Origin: Pedobacter schmidteae
GTDB taxonomy: Bacteria > Bacteroidota > Bacteroidia > Sphingobacteriales > Sphingobacteriaceae
Assembly: GCF_900564155.1 (NCBI RefSeq)
Contig: NZ_LS999839.1
Coordinates: 2,105,097 to 2,169,096, forward strand
DNA length: 64,000 nucleotides
Reading direction: 5' to 3'
Position numbers and translations under genes: made by a program. The notes beneath the pieces are model-generated. The model made no database searches and had not been told where the DNA came from. It saw nothing but the letters and a program-made list of their open reading frames with translations. Positions 41,604 through 51,557 of the stretch are shown piece by piece; positions within the stretch are counted from its first letter, which is position 1, and each line of letters begins with the position of its first letter.

Positions 41604-43904
41604 ATGAAACTTAAGCCAGTATTATTTTGTCTTCTTAATTTTCTTGGAGTAGTATTGTTTGGGCAAGAAAAAAAACCGGTTGATTATGTAGATGTTTTTA
41701 TGGGAACATCTAATTCACGTTGGATGCTTGGTCCTTATGCGACTATGCCCTATGGAATGATTCAATTAGGTCCCGATAATCAAGGAGCTAATCAAGGATA
41801 TAACTGGATGGCAGGTTATGAATATGCCATAAACAGTGTAGATGGTTTTAGCCACCTCCATGCCTGGACCATGGCAGGCTTACGATTAATGCCTACCACC
41901 GCCGATTTAAGCTATTCCGATGAACCAACCGACTCACCTTATAAAGGTGCTGGTGCTGGCTATCATTCACGAATTCAAAAAGAAACCGAGAAAGCCTCAC
42001 CGGGGTATTATTCTGTATATCTATATGATCATGATGTTAAAGCAGAAATGGCGGTTACAACTCGTTGCGGACTTCAAAGTTATACATTTCCGGAGAAAAA
42101 GGAATCGCGTATTTTGATCGATTTGCAGTTTCCTGCCGAATATGATTTTAATGTAAAAGATGCTAAAATAACGAAAGTGACGGATACCGAAATTGAGGGC
42201 TATGCCGAATCAAGTTCTGGAGGTTTTAATGATTACAAAGTTTGTTTTATCCTTCAATTTGATAAACCTTTTCAAAGTTTTAATGCCTGGACTGGAAAAA
42301 AACTAACTAGAAATTGCAAAGAAATTTCTGGAAAAGGAGATGTAGGCGCTTTCGTTACTTACAACACCAAGAAAGGAGATCAGGTTCATGTACGTTCGGG
42401 TATTTCGTTGGTAAGTATTGAACAAGCGCGCTTAAATTTAAAAACAGAAATGGAGCCGTTTGGCTGGAATATCGAAGCGGTTAAGCAAAACGCCGAAGCT
42501 ACCTGGAACACGCTTTTGTCAACTATTAAAGTTGAAGGTGGCACGGAAATCGATAAGGTAAAATTTTACACCAATTTATATCGAGTTTTTGCTGCTAAGC
42601 AAACCTGGAGTGATGTAAATGGAAAATATGTAGATCCTGCTGAAAATGTTCAAACCTTAGAGTATTGCAAAAGTATATACGGTGGTGATGCATTTTGGAA
42701 TACGTTTTGGAATTCAAACGGAGTACTAAGTTTGATTGCACCTGATATTATGGAAAACTGGGTAGGAACCCAATTGGAGTTATTTGAGCGTACAGGCTGG
42801 ACGGGTAAAGGACCAACGGGACTTGAATATTCTGGTATCATGGAGGGGTCGCACGAAATAGCTTTAATGGTTGCAGCTTATCAGAAAGGAATTATTAAAG
42901 ACAAAGTTATTGCCAGAAAAATTTATGAAGCTGCAAAGTTTATGATGATGACCGAAGGAGTTGCTATTTATGGTGGTGAAGCAGGAAATCCAAAATTGAA
43001 AGAATACATGAAATTCGGCTATGTTCCCTATGAAATTGGTAAAACCAATAAGGTTTTGGATTATGCTTTTGACGATTATTGTGTAGCACAAATGGCAAAA
43101 TCCTTAGGCAAAAAAGCCGATTATGACTATTTCATCAAACGTTCACAAAACTACCGGAATGTTTTTAATGCCGATTTGAAATTTGTAGTTCCAAAAGATT
43201 CAAATGGTAAATGGATGTCCAACTATGATGAGTTTTCAAACAATTCTTTTGTAGAAGGAAACGGATGGGAATATTCATTTTATGTACCTCATGATGTGGA
43301 TGGACTAATTGGTTTGATGGGAAAGAATTTATTTAATAAGCGATTAAACGAAGGCTTTCAGAAATCGGTGGAATATAAATTTGCAGCTCATGCTTTAGAT
43401 CGTACAACGGGTGAACGAAATGAGTTTTACATTAATCAGGGAAATGAGATAAACATGCAACCTGCTTTTTTGTTCAATTATTCAGGAAAACCTTGGCTAA
43501 CCCAAAAATGGACTCGTGATATCTTGGAAACATTCTATGGCGCTACACCTTATCAAGCTTGGGAAGGTGATGAAGACGAAGGGCAAATGGGTGGGTGGTT
43601 TGTAATGAGTTCGATGGGGTTATTTGAAATGCGTGGTGGTACTGAAACTAACCCAGAGCTTGATCTTACCAGTCCGTTGTTCGATAAGATCACAATTCAA
43701 TTGGATCCGAAATTTTACAAGGGAAAAGAGTTTGTTATTGAAGCGCACAATAATTCGAAAGAAAATATTTACATCCAATCGGCTACTCTAAATGGTAAAC
43801 CCTTAACATGGGCCAAAATTCATTTTAAAGATATGGTGAACGGAGGGAAATTGCTTTTTGAGATGGGGCCGTTACCTAACAAAAATTGGGGTGGAAAGCA
43901 GTAA
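41604..43904 (+). CDS. GH92 exo-alpha-mannosidase
   Basis: 766 residues with signal peptide (MKLKPVLFCLLNFLGVVLFG) and the full GH92 layout: an N-terminal beta-sandwich beginning VDYVDVFMGTSNSRWMLGPY with the conserved PYGMIQLGPDN, and a C-terminal (alpha/alpha)6 barrel. FVEGNGWEYSFYVPHD carries Glu551, the probable general acid, and GDEDEGQMGGWFVMS (655-669) carries the conserved Asp/Glu cluster. GH92 enzymes are calcium-dependent, inverting exo-alpha-mannosidases. The loop reading NQGNEINMQPAFLF differs from the HGNEP form of its neighbour, so linkage preference may differ. It is followed by the second GH92 gene. Confidence 0.9.
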   Translation: MKLKPVLFCLLNFLGVVLFGQEKKPVDYVDVFMGTSNSRWMLGPYATMPYGMIQLGPDNQGANQGYNWMAGYEYAINSVDGFSHLHAWTMAGLRLMPTTADLSYSDEPTDSPYKGAGAGYHSRIQKETEKASPGYYSVYLYDHDVKAEMAVTTRCGLQSYTFPEKKESRILIDLQFPAEYDFNVKDAKITKVTDTEIEGYAESSSGGFNDYKVCFILQFDKPFQSFNAWTGKKLTRNCKEISGKGDVGAFVTYNTKKGDQVHVRSGISLVSIEQARLNLKTEMEPFGWNIEAVKQNAEATWNTLLSTIKVEGGTEIDKVKFYTNLYRVFAAKQTWSDVNGKYVDPAENVQTLEYCKSIYGGDAFWNTFWNSNGVLSLIAPDIMENWVGTQLELFERTGWTGKGPTGLEYSGIMEGSHEIALMVAAYQKGIIKDKVIARKIYEAAKFMMMTEGVAIYGGEAGNPKLKEYMKFGYVPYEIGKTNKVLDYAFDDYCVAQMAKSLGKKADYDYFIKRSQNYRNVFNADLKFVVPKDSNGKWMSNYDEFSNNSFVEGNGWEYSFYVPHDVDGLIGLMGKNLFNKRLNEGFQKSVEYKFAAHALDRTTGERNEFYINQGNEINMQPAFLFNYSGKPWLTQKWTRDILETFYGATPYQAWEGDEDEGQMGGWFVMSSMGLFEMRGGTETNPELDLTSPLFDKITIQLDPKFYKGKEFVIEAHNNSKENIYIQSATLNGKPLTWAKIHFKDMVNGGKLLFEMGPLPNKNWGGKQ

Positions 43905-43955
43905 AATGATGCTATAGAAACGGGATGGAATAATGGACTTATTACAAAGTAAAAA

Positions 43956-46900
43956 TTGATACAAACAATGAAAAAAATCGGATTACTTTTAATCATATAC
44001 TTTTTTTCTCTATCAACTTACAGCCAAAAATACACACTTTGGCAAATAGGAAAACAAGATAACAGTGCCGCCGAATTTGCTTTGGCTCCTGCTGGAAAAG
44101 GTAGCTTTTTGGCTGATTTTGGTGGCGAAAATGCGGTATTCGCGATTGGTCATTCTACACCGCAGAAGCATTGGCCTTATGTGTTGCCTGGCCCATTGGA
44201 TAGTTGGGCTGGCGGTGGGTACTGGTCGGGATTTTATCCGCGTCATTTTCCGAAAATAGCATTCAATTTAAAGAATCCGGTTTCAAAAGGCACCTCTAAA
44301 CTTATTATTAATTTTACAGATGTTAATGCGGAGAAACCGACAGTATTGCGGGTAGAAATAAACGGGCACCGCCAGGAATTAAAGATGTATGCTGGAAATG
44401 GCAAATCATTAGACGGTAACGATTCTGCTGGTAAAGAAATCACGGCATCTTTTGATGTATCGGAAAAATGGTTGAAAAAAGGATTAAATATTATCCAAAT
44501 GGGTATGGTTTCAGGATCATGGGCCGTATTTGACAACATCCGAATGGAAGGGGATAGGGGAGTGCAAGTTGAAAATATTTCTTCATCCTTAATTCTTTCT
44601 GCTAAAGCCGCGCCATTCGAACTGAAACTGGGAAATAAACGGATTCAACCTTTGCTCATTGATATTATTCAAATGGATAAAGAAGAATCCCTTAGTGTTT
44701 ACATTGGCGGATTGCCCCCGGTTACAAAAAATATAGAAAAGGGGCATGCTGTTATAGAAATACCAATGCCAGCAGTAGCAAGTACTAAACAGCATTTGAA
44801 TTCTCCCATTACGATAAAATCAGGTAATAAAATTATTTATACTGGTAATGTAATCCGTTCCAAACAATGCCTTCAAACTTATGCGGACTATGTTGATCTG
44901 CTGATGGGAACCGGCAACTCCCGCTGGATGTTCAAGCCGGGACCTTCATTGCCTCTTAGTATGGTTCAGATAGCTCCTGACAATCAGGACGAAACCTGGA
45001 AAGCAGGGTATGAATACACCGTGGAAAATATTATGGGGTTCAGCCATTTTTCCGATTGGACGATGTGTGGTTTGCTGACTATGCCTACTAGTGGTAAGCT
45101 ACAGGTAAATCCAGGGACAGAAAAGGATCCCGATGGTGGTTATCGTTCAAGGATTGATAAAAAATCGGAGATTGCACAAATTGGAAAATACAGTGTGTTC
45201 ATGACTGATGCCCGTATTAAAGCCGAAATCACCGCGACAAGACGGGCATCTCTTCAGCGTTATACATTTCCAGCTTTGGACTCCGCAAGAATATTGGTTG
45301 ATTTGTTTACGCCAAATGAGTATCCCCATAATTTGAAGGAGGCAAAAGTGACGAAAGTTACCAGTAGCGAAATAGAAGGGGTTGCTACTTATTATAACGC
45401 ATTTACCGGTTATTCATTGGAACAATTGTACACCGTTTACTTTGTGATGCAGTTTAGTAAACCATTTCAATCCATGGGAGGTTGGGTTAATAATAAGGTA
45501 AAGCCTGTTACCGAATATATTGGAGCATGGAATCGTACCCATGAATTTGAATCGCAACCAACTGTACATAACAATATAAATACGATACAAGGAAAAGGGG
45601 ATCTGGGAGTGTTCTTAAATTTTAAAACTAAACAGGGAGAGGCTATAGAGGTACGAACTGGGGTATCATTAGTTGATTTAGAGGGAGCCAGAAACAATCT
45701 TCAAAAAGAAATGATAGAACCTTTCGGCTGGGATTTTGAAAAAGTGGTACAAAACGCCCGTGAGGTATGGAATGAATATTTGGGACGTATTCAGATAGAG
45801 ACGGATGACCATTTGCAAAAAGTGAAGTTTTACACTAATTTATATCGTGCGATTGCAGCCAAAGCCATTTGGAGTGATGCTGATGGTAGGTACGTGGATG
45901 AAGAGGAGCAGATTCGTCGGCTTGACAATAAAGAAGACTGTATTGTGAGTGGGGAGTACTGGAATACTTTTTGGAATAATCAGCAATTGTTCAATTTAGT
46001 TGCCCCCGAGATATCATCAAAATGGGCGCGGTCTGGTATTGAGCTCTATAAGAATAGCGGTTGGTTTAATACCGATCCTGCTGGAATAGAGCATACTGGA
46101 GTGATGGTGGCTATGCATGGTGTTTCACAGATACAAGGTGCCTGGCAAAGTGGTATCCGAGATTTTGATCTCAAAACAGCTTATTCAGGTTTCAAAAAAA
46201 TGCTGACTACATCTCCTCAAAAATATTTGGGCGGAGGTACTGTAGGTGTGGAGGATATTGGACCTTATATGAAGTATGGATACATCCCGTTGGGTATGGG
46301 GTCGGTATCTAATACAATGGAGTATGCTTATGATGATTGGTGTTTGGCACAGATGGCTTTAGTGCTAAATAAAAAAGAAGACTATACTCACTTTAATAAA
46401 CGGTCAGAAAACTGGAGAAATATCTTTGATAAAGAATCCGGTTTCGCAAGACCAAAGGACAAAGAGGGGAATTGGCTGAAACAATTTGACCCTTATCATA
46501 CACCGGGTTTTGTAGAAGGGAATGCCTTTAATTATACCTGGTTTGTTCCGCACAATCCCGAAGCACTTATTTCCGAAATGGGTAAAGAGCGGTTTGTTAA
46601 TCGCTTAAATGAGGCGATGGAAAAATCAGCGGTAGCCAACTTTAATGCTTCTGGAGATGATTTTTCTTCGTTTCCGATTAACCATGGTAATGAACCTGCT
46701 ATGGAGGTTGCTTATTTGTTTAACTGGGCTGGCAAACCTTGGCTTACTCAAAAATGGACACGTGCCATACAGGAACAGTATTATGGAACGACACCTTATG
46801 ATGCCTATCCGGGTGATGAGGACCTCGGTCAAATGAGTAGTTGGTTTGTCATGAGTGCTATTGGTTTTTTTCAAATGGATGGAGGATGTTCGGCAAAGCC

Positions 46901-47150
46901 TATTTATGAAATTGGTAGTCCTAGGTATCCCCGTACTACAATTCTATTTAACAACAAATACAATAGAGGAGTGAAATTTACAATTGAAGCACACCATGCC
47001 TCAAAAGAAAATAAATATATTCAATCTGCAAAGTTAAATGGAAAGTTGATACAGGATTTTAAGATTTTGCAAAGTGAAGTTTTTAGAGGAGGTACATTGG
47101 TATTGGAGATGAGTAAAAAACCCAATTTAAAATGGGGTATGGTGAGATGA
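43956..47150 (+). CDS. GH92 exo-alpha-mannosidase with N-terminal polysaccharide-lyase-like domain
   Basis: 1064 residues. After the signal peptide comes a region of about 190 residues resembling the PL4 domain III (CBM-like) fold, starting YTLWQIGKQDNSAAEF and including KGLNIIQMGMVSGSWAVFDN, then a linker (about 200-310). The GH92 part starts near YADYVDLLMGTGNSRWMFKP. Glu854 in FVEGNAFNYTWFVPHN is the probable general acid, and NHGNEPAMEVAYLF and GDEDLGQMSSWFVMS are intact family motifs. It should remove terminal alpha-mannose residues outside or in the periplasm. It ends 40 bp before a convergent AraC gene and is the last gene of the 33.5-47.2 kb run. Confidence 0.9.
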   Translation: MIQTMKKIGLLLIIYFFSLSTYSQKYTLWQIGKQDNSAAEFALAPAGKGSFLADFGGENAVFAIGHSTPQKHWPYVLPGPLDSWAGGGYWSGFYPRHFPKIAFNLKNPVSKGTSKLIINFTDVNAEKPTVLRVEINGHRQELKMYAGNGKSLDGNDSAGKEITASFDVSEKWLKKGLNIIQMGMVSGSWAVFDNIRMEGDRGVQVENISSSLILSAKAAPFELKLGNKRIQPLLIDIIQMDKEESLSVYIGGLPPVTKNIEKGHAVIEIPMPAVASTKQHLNSPITIKSGNKIIYTGNVIRSKQCLQTYADYVDLLMGTGNSRWMFKPGPSLPLSMVQIAPDNQDETWKAGYEYTVENIMGFSHFSDWTMCGLLTMPTSGKLQVNPGTEKDPDGGYRSRIDKKSEIAQIGKYSVFMTDARIKAEITATRRASLQRYTFPALDSARILVDLFTPNEYPHNLKEAKVTKVTSSEIEGVATYYNAFTGYSLEQLYTVYFVMQFSKPFQSMGGWVNNKVKPVTEYIGAWNRTHEFESQPTVHNNINTIQGKGDLGVFLNFKTKQGEAIEVRTGVSLVDLEGARNNLQKEMIEPFGWDFEKVVQNAREVWNEYLGRIQIETDDHLQKVKFYTNLYRAIAAKAIWSDADGRYVDEEEQIRRLDNKEDCIVSGEYWNTFWNNQQLFNLVAPEISSKWARSGIELYKNSGWFNTDPAGIEHTGVMVAMHGVSQIQGAWQSGIRDFDLKTAYSGFKKMLTTSPQKYLGGGTVGVEDIGPYMKYGYIPLGMGSVSNTMEYAYDDWCLAQMALVLNKKEDYTHFNKRSENWRNIFDKESGFARPKDKEGNWLKQFDPYHTPGFVEGNAFNYTWFVPHNPEALISEMGKERFVNRLNEAMEKSAVANFNASGDDFSSFPINHGNEPAMEVAYLFNWAGKPWLTQKWTRAIQEQYYGTTPYDAYPGDEDLGQMSSWFVMSAIGFFQMDGGCSAKPIYEIGSPRYPRTTILFNNKYNRGVKFTIEAHHASKENKYIQSAKLNGKLIQDFKILQSEVFRGGTLVLEMSKKPNLKWGMVR

Positions 47151-47190
47151 AAACTGGGATAATGAAAGTTTAAGGGGAATATTGATCGAA

Positions 47191-48072
47191 TCAATACTGA
47201 TTGGCAGAAAGCAAATATTCTTTTCGGTAGTCACTTGGGGTCTTGCCTGTTATTTTTTTAAAAGACATATTGAAGGTAGTAAAATTTTGATATCCGCTTT
47301 CAAAACATACCTCGGAAATGGATAATTTCTGATTTTGTAAAAGTTTACAAGCATGGCCTATTCTTAATTCATTTAAAAAATCAGTAAAACACTTTTCAGT
47401 TCTCTTCTTAAAAAAACTACAAAACGCCGGAGGGGTCATATTGGCGATAGACGCAATCTCTGCTAATGAAATGGGGTTAGCAAAATTCATCATTAAATAT
47501 TTATATACTCCATTCATTCTTTCAGCATCTTTTTCTTTATAAGAGTGGTTGTATCCCAGATTTGCAAGTGGTTCATATTCTTTCGAACTTAAAAGGATGT
47601 TTATTATTTCAAGGAATTTAATTAATAAGGGAAGAGTTTCTATGTTGGCCATTGCTTCCAGGTGATTGACTACCTTCCTTTTGGTTTCGCCGTAAAACCG
47701 TAACCCTCTTTTTGCCTTTTCAAAAAGATGCTGTGTTTTTGATAAAACTATATTATCATTGGTGAGTTTGTCCAGAAAATCAATTGGGAAATAAGTTACA
47801 ATTGCTTCTGCACACGAAATAGAAGGGTCTTTTAAAATTTCCGGATCATTGTACCAGACATGCGGAAGGTTGGGGCTCATTAAAACTAAATCCCCCTCAA
47901 AAAAGTTGTTAATACTATCTCCCACTACTCTTTTTCCAAAGCTTTTTTTTACATAGTTAAGTTCACAGTAATCATGAAAGTGAAATGGGGTAGTAAAATG
48001 ATTCTGTTTAATCATCTTTATGGCAATTGAGGAAGATTGGGAAGGAGCTATTTCAATCAATGTGGCTTTCAT
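47191..48072 (-). CDS. AraC-family transcription regulator with cupin sensor domain
   Basis: 293 residues. The N-terminal cupin-like sensor (about 20-105) includes FHFHDYCELNYVKKSFGKRV and EGDLVLMSPNLPHVWYNDPE; the C-terminal AraC DNA-binding domain (about 190-288) includes LAEIASIANMTPPAFCSFFK and ISEVCFESGYQNFTTFNMSF. This arrangement (cupin then HTH pair) is common for sugar-responsive activators. It is divergent from the susC gene at 48400 and convergent with the GH92 genes, and is the best candidate for the regulator of the mannoside genes on one or both sides, since the SusC here has no STN domain and there is no FecR gene. Confidence 0.87.
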   Translation of the reverse strand: MKATLIEIAPSQSSSIAIKMIKQNHFTTPFHFHDYCELNYVKKSFGKRVVGDSINNFFEGDLVLMSPNLPHVWYNDPEILKDPSISCAEAIVTYFPIDFLDKLTNDNIVLSKTQHLFEKAKRGLRFYGETKRKVVNHLEAMANIETLPLLIKFLEIINILLSSKEYEPLANLGYNHSYKEKDAERMNGVYKYLMMNFANPISLAEIASIANMTPPAFCSFFKKRTEKCFTDFLNELRIGHACKLLQNQKLSISEVCFESGYQNFTTFNMSFKKITGKTPSDYRKEYLLSANQY

Positions 48073-48116
48073 AGCAGGATTAAGTTTCGATATAATTTAA
48101 GTAGTAAATTTCAGCA

Positions 48117-48141
48117 ATATTCTTGTTTTTTCAAAGAATAT
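48117..48141. promoter_or_regulatory. Inverted repeat, possible operator
   Basis: ATATTCTT and AAGAATAT separated by 9 nt, 45-69 bp upstream of the AraC start. Position suits autoregulation by AraC, but the low-complexity sequence means chance cannot be excluded. Confidence 0.3.
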
Positions 48142-48208
48142 CCATTTTTTGATTAAAATACCTTAAGTATTCATTAAAGGACTTGAAGGACAGCCTATCT
48201 GTTCAATG

Positions 48209-48216
48209 TACCTTTG
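48209..48216 (+). promoter_or_regulatory. Candidate -7 box upstream of susC (mannoside locus)
   Basis: TACCTTTG fits TAnnTTTG. A TTG lies 23 nt upstream, at the upper limit of accepted spacing. The predicted leader is about 175 nt. Confidence 0.35.
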
Positions 48217-48399
48217 GTAAGCTCCTAGCAATAAACCAATTATTAAACAAATCACTTACAACTTCTAAACATGTCAAGACAATTGATCGAAAAGGGAAGC
48301 TTTGAGCAAATTACAAAACCATCAAAAAAATAATTCAATCTATCAAAGATAAGAAGATACCTACCTCTATTAATTTATAAGCGACCAACAAACCAAATT

Positions 48400-51300
48400 A
48401 TGAAAAAAAACAAAACAAACATGAGCAATTTAAAATGGATTTTTTTCTTTGCTCTTTGCATTTTCCTTTATGCAAGTCCGGTTATGGGGCAGAATAATAA
48501 GGATAACAACAGAAGTATAAGAGGTATTGTAACCGATGGGAGCAATTCCTCTTTACCTGGGGTAACAGTCTTAGAAAAAGGAACGTCAAACGGTACGGTA
48601 ACTGATAGTAAGGGAGCGTTCAGAATAACCCTTATGGGACAATCTGATGTTTTACTATTTAAAATGGTCGGATACAATGATCTGGAAGTTAACATCAAAG
48701 GTCGTGATAAGGTTTCCATAGCTATGGAAGAATCACAAAAATCTCTTGATGAAGTGGTCGTAGTTGCTTACGGAACTGTAAAAAGATCTGATCTGACGGG
48801 GTCCATAAGTACCCTGGGAAAAAAGGACATAGAAACACGTGTCAGTACTAATCCTCTTCAGTCATTGGCAGGAAAAGTGGCAGGACTTAATATTTACAAC
48901 AATAACGGCACTCCTGGAGGAGATATGAGTTTTAATATTCGCGGTTTCTCTTCCATATCCGGCTCAAATACACCGCTTATCTTAATTGATGGTGTGATAA
49001 CTACAAATGTGTCAGGGTACTCGCCTTCGGATATCGAATCAGTTTCTGTATTGAAAGATGCTTCGGCGACTTCTATTTATGGGGCAAGAGGTTCTAATGG
49101 AGTAATATTAATTACGACTAAAAAAGGTAAAAAAGGTGAAGTGAACGTGACTTATGATGGGAATGTAAGTGCTGGAACACAGGCACGACATATTGATATG
49201 CTGGATGCCAATGGGTATATGGAATTGAAAAAAAGGGAGTGGGAGTATGATCCGGCCAGGGGTGCATATGATGCAGTGATTAAACCAAAACTTCATACAG
49301 ATTATCCACTTTTGTTTAATGCTGATAACACGCCTATATATAATACAGATTGGCAGGAAGCAACTTTAAAATCACCCGTTTCAACACACCATCATATAGG
49401 GATTACCAAAGGGGATGAAAAATCTATATCTGGAATATTTCTTGGATTAAACAACGATAAAGGGCTCTTTGGTAACGAATTTCAAAAAAAGTACACTTAC
49501 CGTTTGAATACTGAATATGATTTAAGACCATGGCTAAAAGTGGGTGGAGAGTTGAATGGATGGTCTGTAAATCAGGAAATAACGAGTAACACAGGAACCG
49601 GAGGGGTAAATCAACCAAGACAATTACTGGAGATGCCTTCATTGTTTCCTGTTCAATTTCCTGACGGGCGTTTTTCAACATTAAGAGATTTTGGATATGA
49701 TACTAATGGGAAACCGGCGGCAATTTATTCGCAAGGGAATAATCCTGTTGCATTATCCAATAATTCATTGGGGTCTTCTCCTGTTAAAGTATCCAATTTG
49801 CGTTTAAGCTTTTTTGCCAATGCAAAACTGACTAAAGGGTTGGATTTTAAATCTATTTATACCAATGAAGCAAATTCCAATTTAAATTATGCCTGGGGTA
49901 CGTATACAAATATCGATGGTAATGGGTTAGGTAATGCGAATGGGTTAGCAGGCCGCACATCAGCCTGGACTTCTGATAACTTTATTACATATGATAAATT
50001 AGTAGGGAACGATCATCATTTTACCGCACTTTTGGGAGCCCAGTGGTCATCGACGCGTAATCAGTCTTTGGGGGCTTCCTCTTCGGGATATACCACAGAT
50101 TTCTTTCAATATAATAATTTGGGGGTGGGGTCACAGCCTTCCAGTGTAAGTTCCGGGTATAATTCCATTACGACCAATTCTTATTTTGGCCGCCTTAATT
50201 ATGTTTACGATAATAAATATCTGGTAACCTTGAGTTCTCGTTATGATGGTTCCTCTGTATTTGGGACAAGCAATAAATTTGCAGTTTTTCCATCAGCTGC
50301 CGTAGGATGGGTACTTTCTAAAGAGCGGTTCTTTAGTGACAATAAAACGCTTTCGGATTTATTTTCATACTTTAAGATAAGAAGTAGTTATGGAATTACA
50401 GGGAATTCCCCAGGAGCCTATTCTTCGACGGGTTCAATTGGTAACTATACCGTTAATCTGAATAATCAGATCGTAAAAGGTTCAGGATTGGGAAGTGCTC
50501 CTAATTCAGAATTGAAGTGGGAGAAGACAGCTCAATTTGATTTCGGAGTAGATATCAGGATGTTTAATGACCGGATAACGCTGACTGTAGATGGATATTC
50601 AAAGAAAACTACAGATCTCTTATTTAACGTACCGGTTTCTGTGGTGTCTGGATACAGTTCAGTAACCACTAATATTGGAAGCTTGCAAAACAGGGGGATT
50701 GAAATTATGCTTGGTGGCGATATTATCCGAAAGGGTGATGTTAGCTGGAATCTGAGTGCATCGTTTGCAAAGAATAACAATAAAGTTCTTGCCTTAGGCT
50801 CGACCAATGCTGATGTAATTTCTTCAGGATTTTTAGGGTCTTCAACCATACTTCAAGTAGGGAAACCTATGGGGTCCTTTGTTGGTTATCAAAGAATAGG
50901 AACCTGGGGTACCAATGAAGTTGCAGAAGCGGCTAAATATGGTAGGGTACCAGGGGACATCAAAAGATTGGATGTGAATCATGATTATAAATTCGATGAT
51001 AAGGACAGAGTGTTTCTAGGGAGCCCATTTGGTAAATATGATCTCACGCTGTCCACTTTTATACGATATAAAAACTGGGATATGAGTATGGACATACAGA
51101 TCAGGCAAGGTAATAAAATAGAGAATGTCGGAGCGCTTACTGTTGAAGACAGAACCTCTTATTCAACCGGGTATAAGAGTGTATTGAAAGATGCCTGGAC
51201 ACCAACGAATCAAAATACAATGATTCCGGCACTCAGAATGCAGGCTGACCATCTGAGTACAGATTTTGCCAACTATATGGATAGTCATTGGTTAGAAGAC

Positions 51301-51546
51301 GGTTCTTTTGTAAGAGGGAGAAGTTTGAACCTGAGCTATAAAATACCAGCATTCATTACCAATAAAATAAATTTTAAAAACCTAAAGATATATGCTAATC
51401 TGGATAATTTCTTCTTGATTACAAAGGCCAGAGATTTTGATCCTGAAGCCTCGTCATTTGGCGGAGGATATGCGACTCAGGGACAAACTTTTTTTGGAAC
51501 CCCGAGACCTCGTACACTGTCTTTAGGTATAAATGCAAACTTTTAA
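48400..51546 (+). CDS. SusC/RagA-family TonB-dependent transporter without STN domain
   Basis: 1048 residues: signal peptide (to about residue 30, ending ASPVMGQ), carboxypeptidase-regulatory-like domain (about 38-112, with IRGIVTDGSNSSLPGVTVLE), plug with LKDASATSIYGARGSNGVIL and QSLAGKVAGLNIYNNNGTPG, then a barrel ending RTLSLGINANF. Unlike the other three SusC proteins here it lacks the STN domain, and no sigma/FecR genes precede it, so it transports without trans-envelope sigma signalling. The divergent AraC gene is the likely regulator. It forms an uptake complex with the SusD encoded 11 bp downstream, probably for oligomannosides. Confidence 0.92.
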   Translation: MKKNKTNMSNLKWIFFFALCIFLYASPVMGQNNKDNNRSIRGIVTDGSNSSLPGVTVLEKGTSNGTVTDSKGAFRITLMGQSDVLLFKMVGYNDLEVNIKGRDKVSIAMEESQKSLDEVVVVAYGTVKRSDLTGSISTLGKKDIETRVSTNPLQSLAGKVAGLNIYNNNGTPGGDMSFNIRGFSSISGSNTPLILIDGVITTNVSGYSPSDIESVSVLKDASATSIYGARGSNGVILITTKKGKKGEVNVTYDGNVSAGTQARHIDMLDANGYMELKKREWEYDPARGAYDAVIKPKLHTDYPLLFNADNTPIYNTDWQEATLKSPVSTHHHIGITKGDEKSISGIFLGLNNDKGLFGNEFQKKYTYRLNTEYDLRPWLKVGGELNGWSVNQEITSNTGTGGVNQPRQLLEMPSLFPVQFPDGRFSTLRDFGYDTNGKPAAIYSQGNNPVALSNNSLGSSPVKVSNLRLSFFANAKLTKGLDFKSIYTNEANSNLNYAWGTYTNIDGNGLGNANGLAGRTSAWTSDNFITYDKLVGNDHHFTALLGAQWSSTRNQSLGASSSGYTTDFFQYNNLGVGSQPSSVSSGYNSITTNSYFGRLNYVYDNKYLVTLSSRYDGSSVFGTSNKFAVFPSAAVGWVLSKERFFSDNKTLSDLFSYFKIRSSYGITGNSPGAYSSTGSIGNYTVNLNNQIVKGSGLGSAPNSELKWEKTAQFDFGVDIRMFNDRITLTVDGYSKKTTDLLFNVPVSVVSGYSSVTTNIGSLQNRGIEIMLGGDIIRKGDVSWNLSASFAKNNNKVLALGSTNADVISSGFLGSSTILQVGKPMGSFVGYQRIGTWGTNEVAEAAKYGRVPGDIKRLDVNHDYKFDDKDRVFLGSPFGKYDLTLSTFIRYKNWDMSMDIQIRQGNKIENVGALTVEDRTSYSTGYKSVLKDAWTPTNQNTMIPALRMQADHLSTDFANYMDSHWLEDGSFVRGRSLNLSYKIPAFITNKINFKNLKIYANLDNFFLITKARDFDPEASSFGGGYATQGQTFFGTPRPRTLSLGINANF

Positions 51547-51557
51547 AATTATCAAAC

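Larger units (their letters stand above)
48073..48399. other. Divergent intergenic region between AraC and susC
   Basis: Holds the promoters of both genes. Features seen are an 8-bp inverted repeat at 48117-48141 close to the AraC start, and TACCTTTG at 48209-48216 facing susC. The rest is AT-rich without a recognisable gene. Confidence 0.6.

Noticed and set aside
47180..47196. Bidirectional terminator between GH92 and AraC genes
   Set aside because: The 7-bp stem with a 3-nt loop overlaps the AraC stop codon and has no T run; support too weak for a feature.
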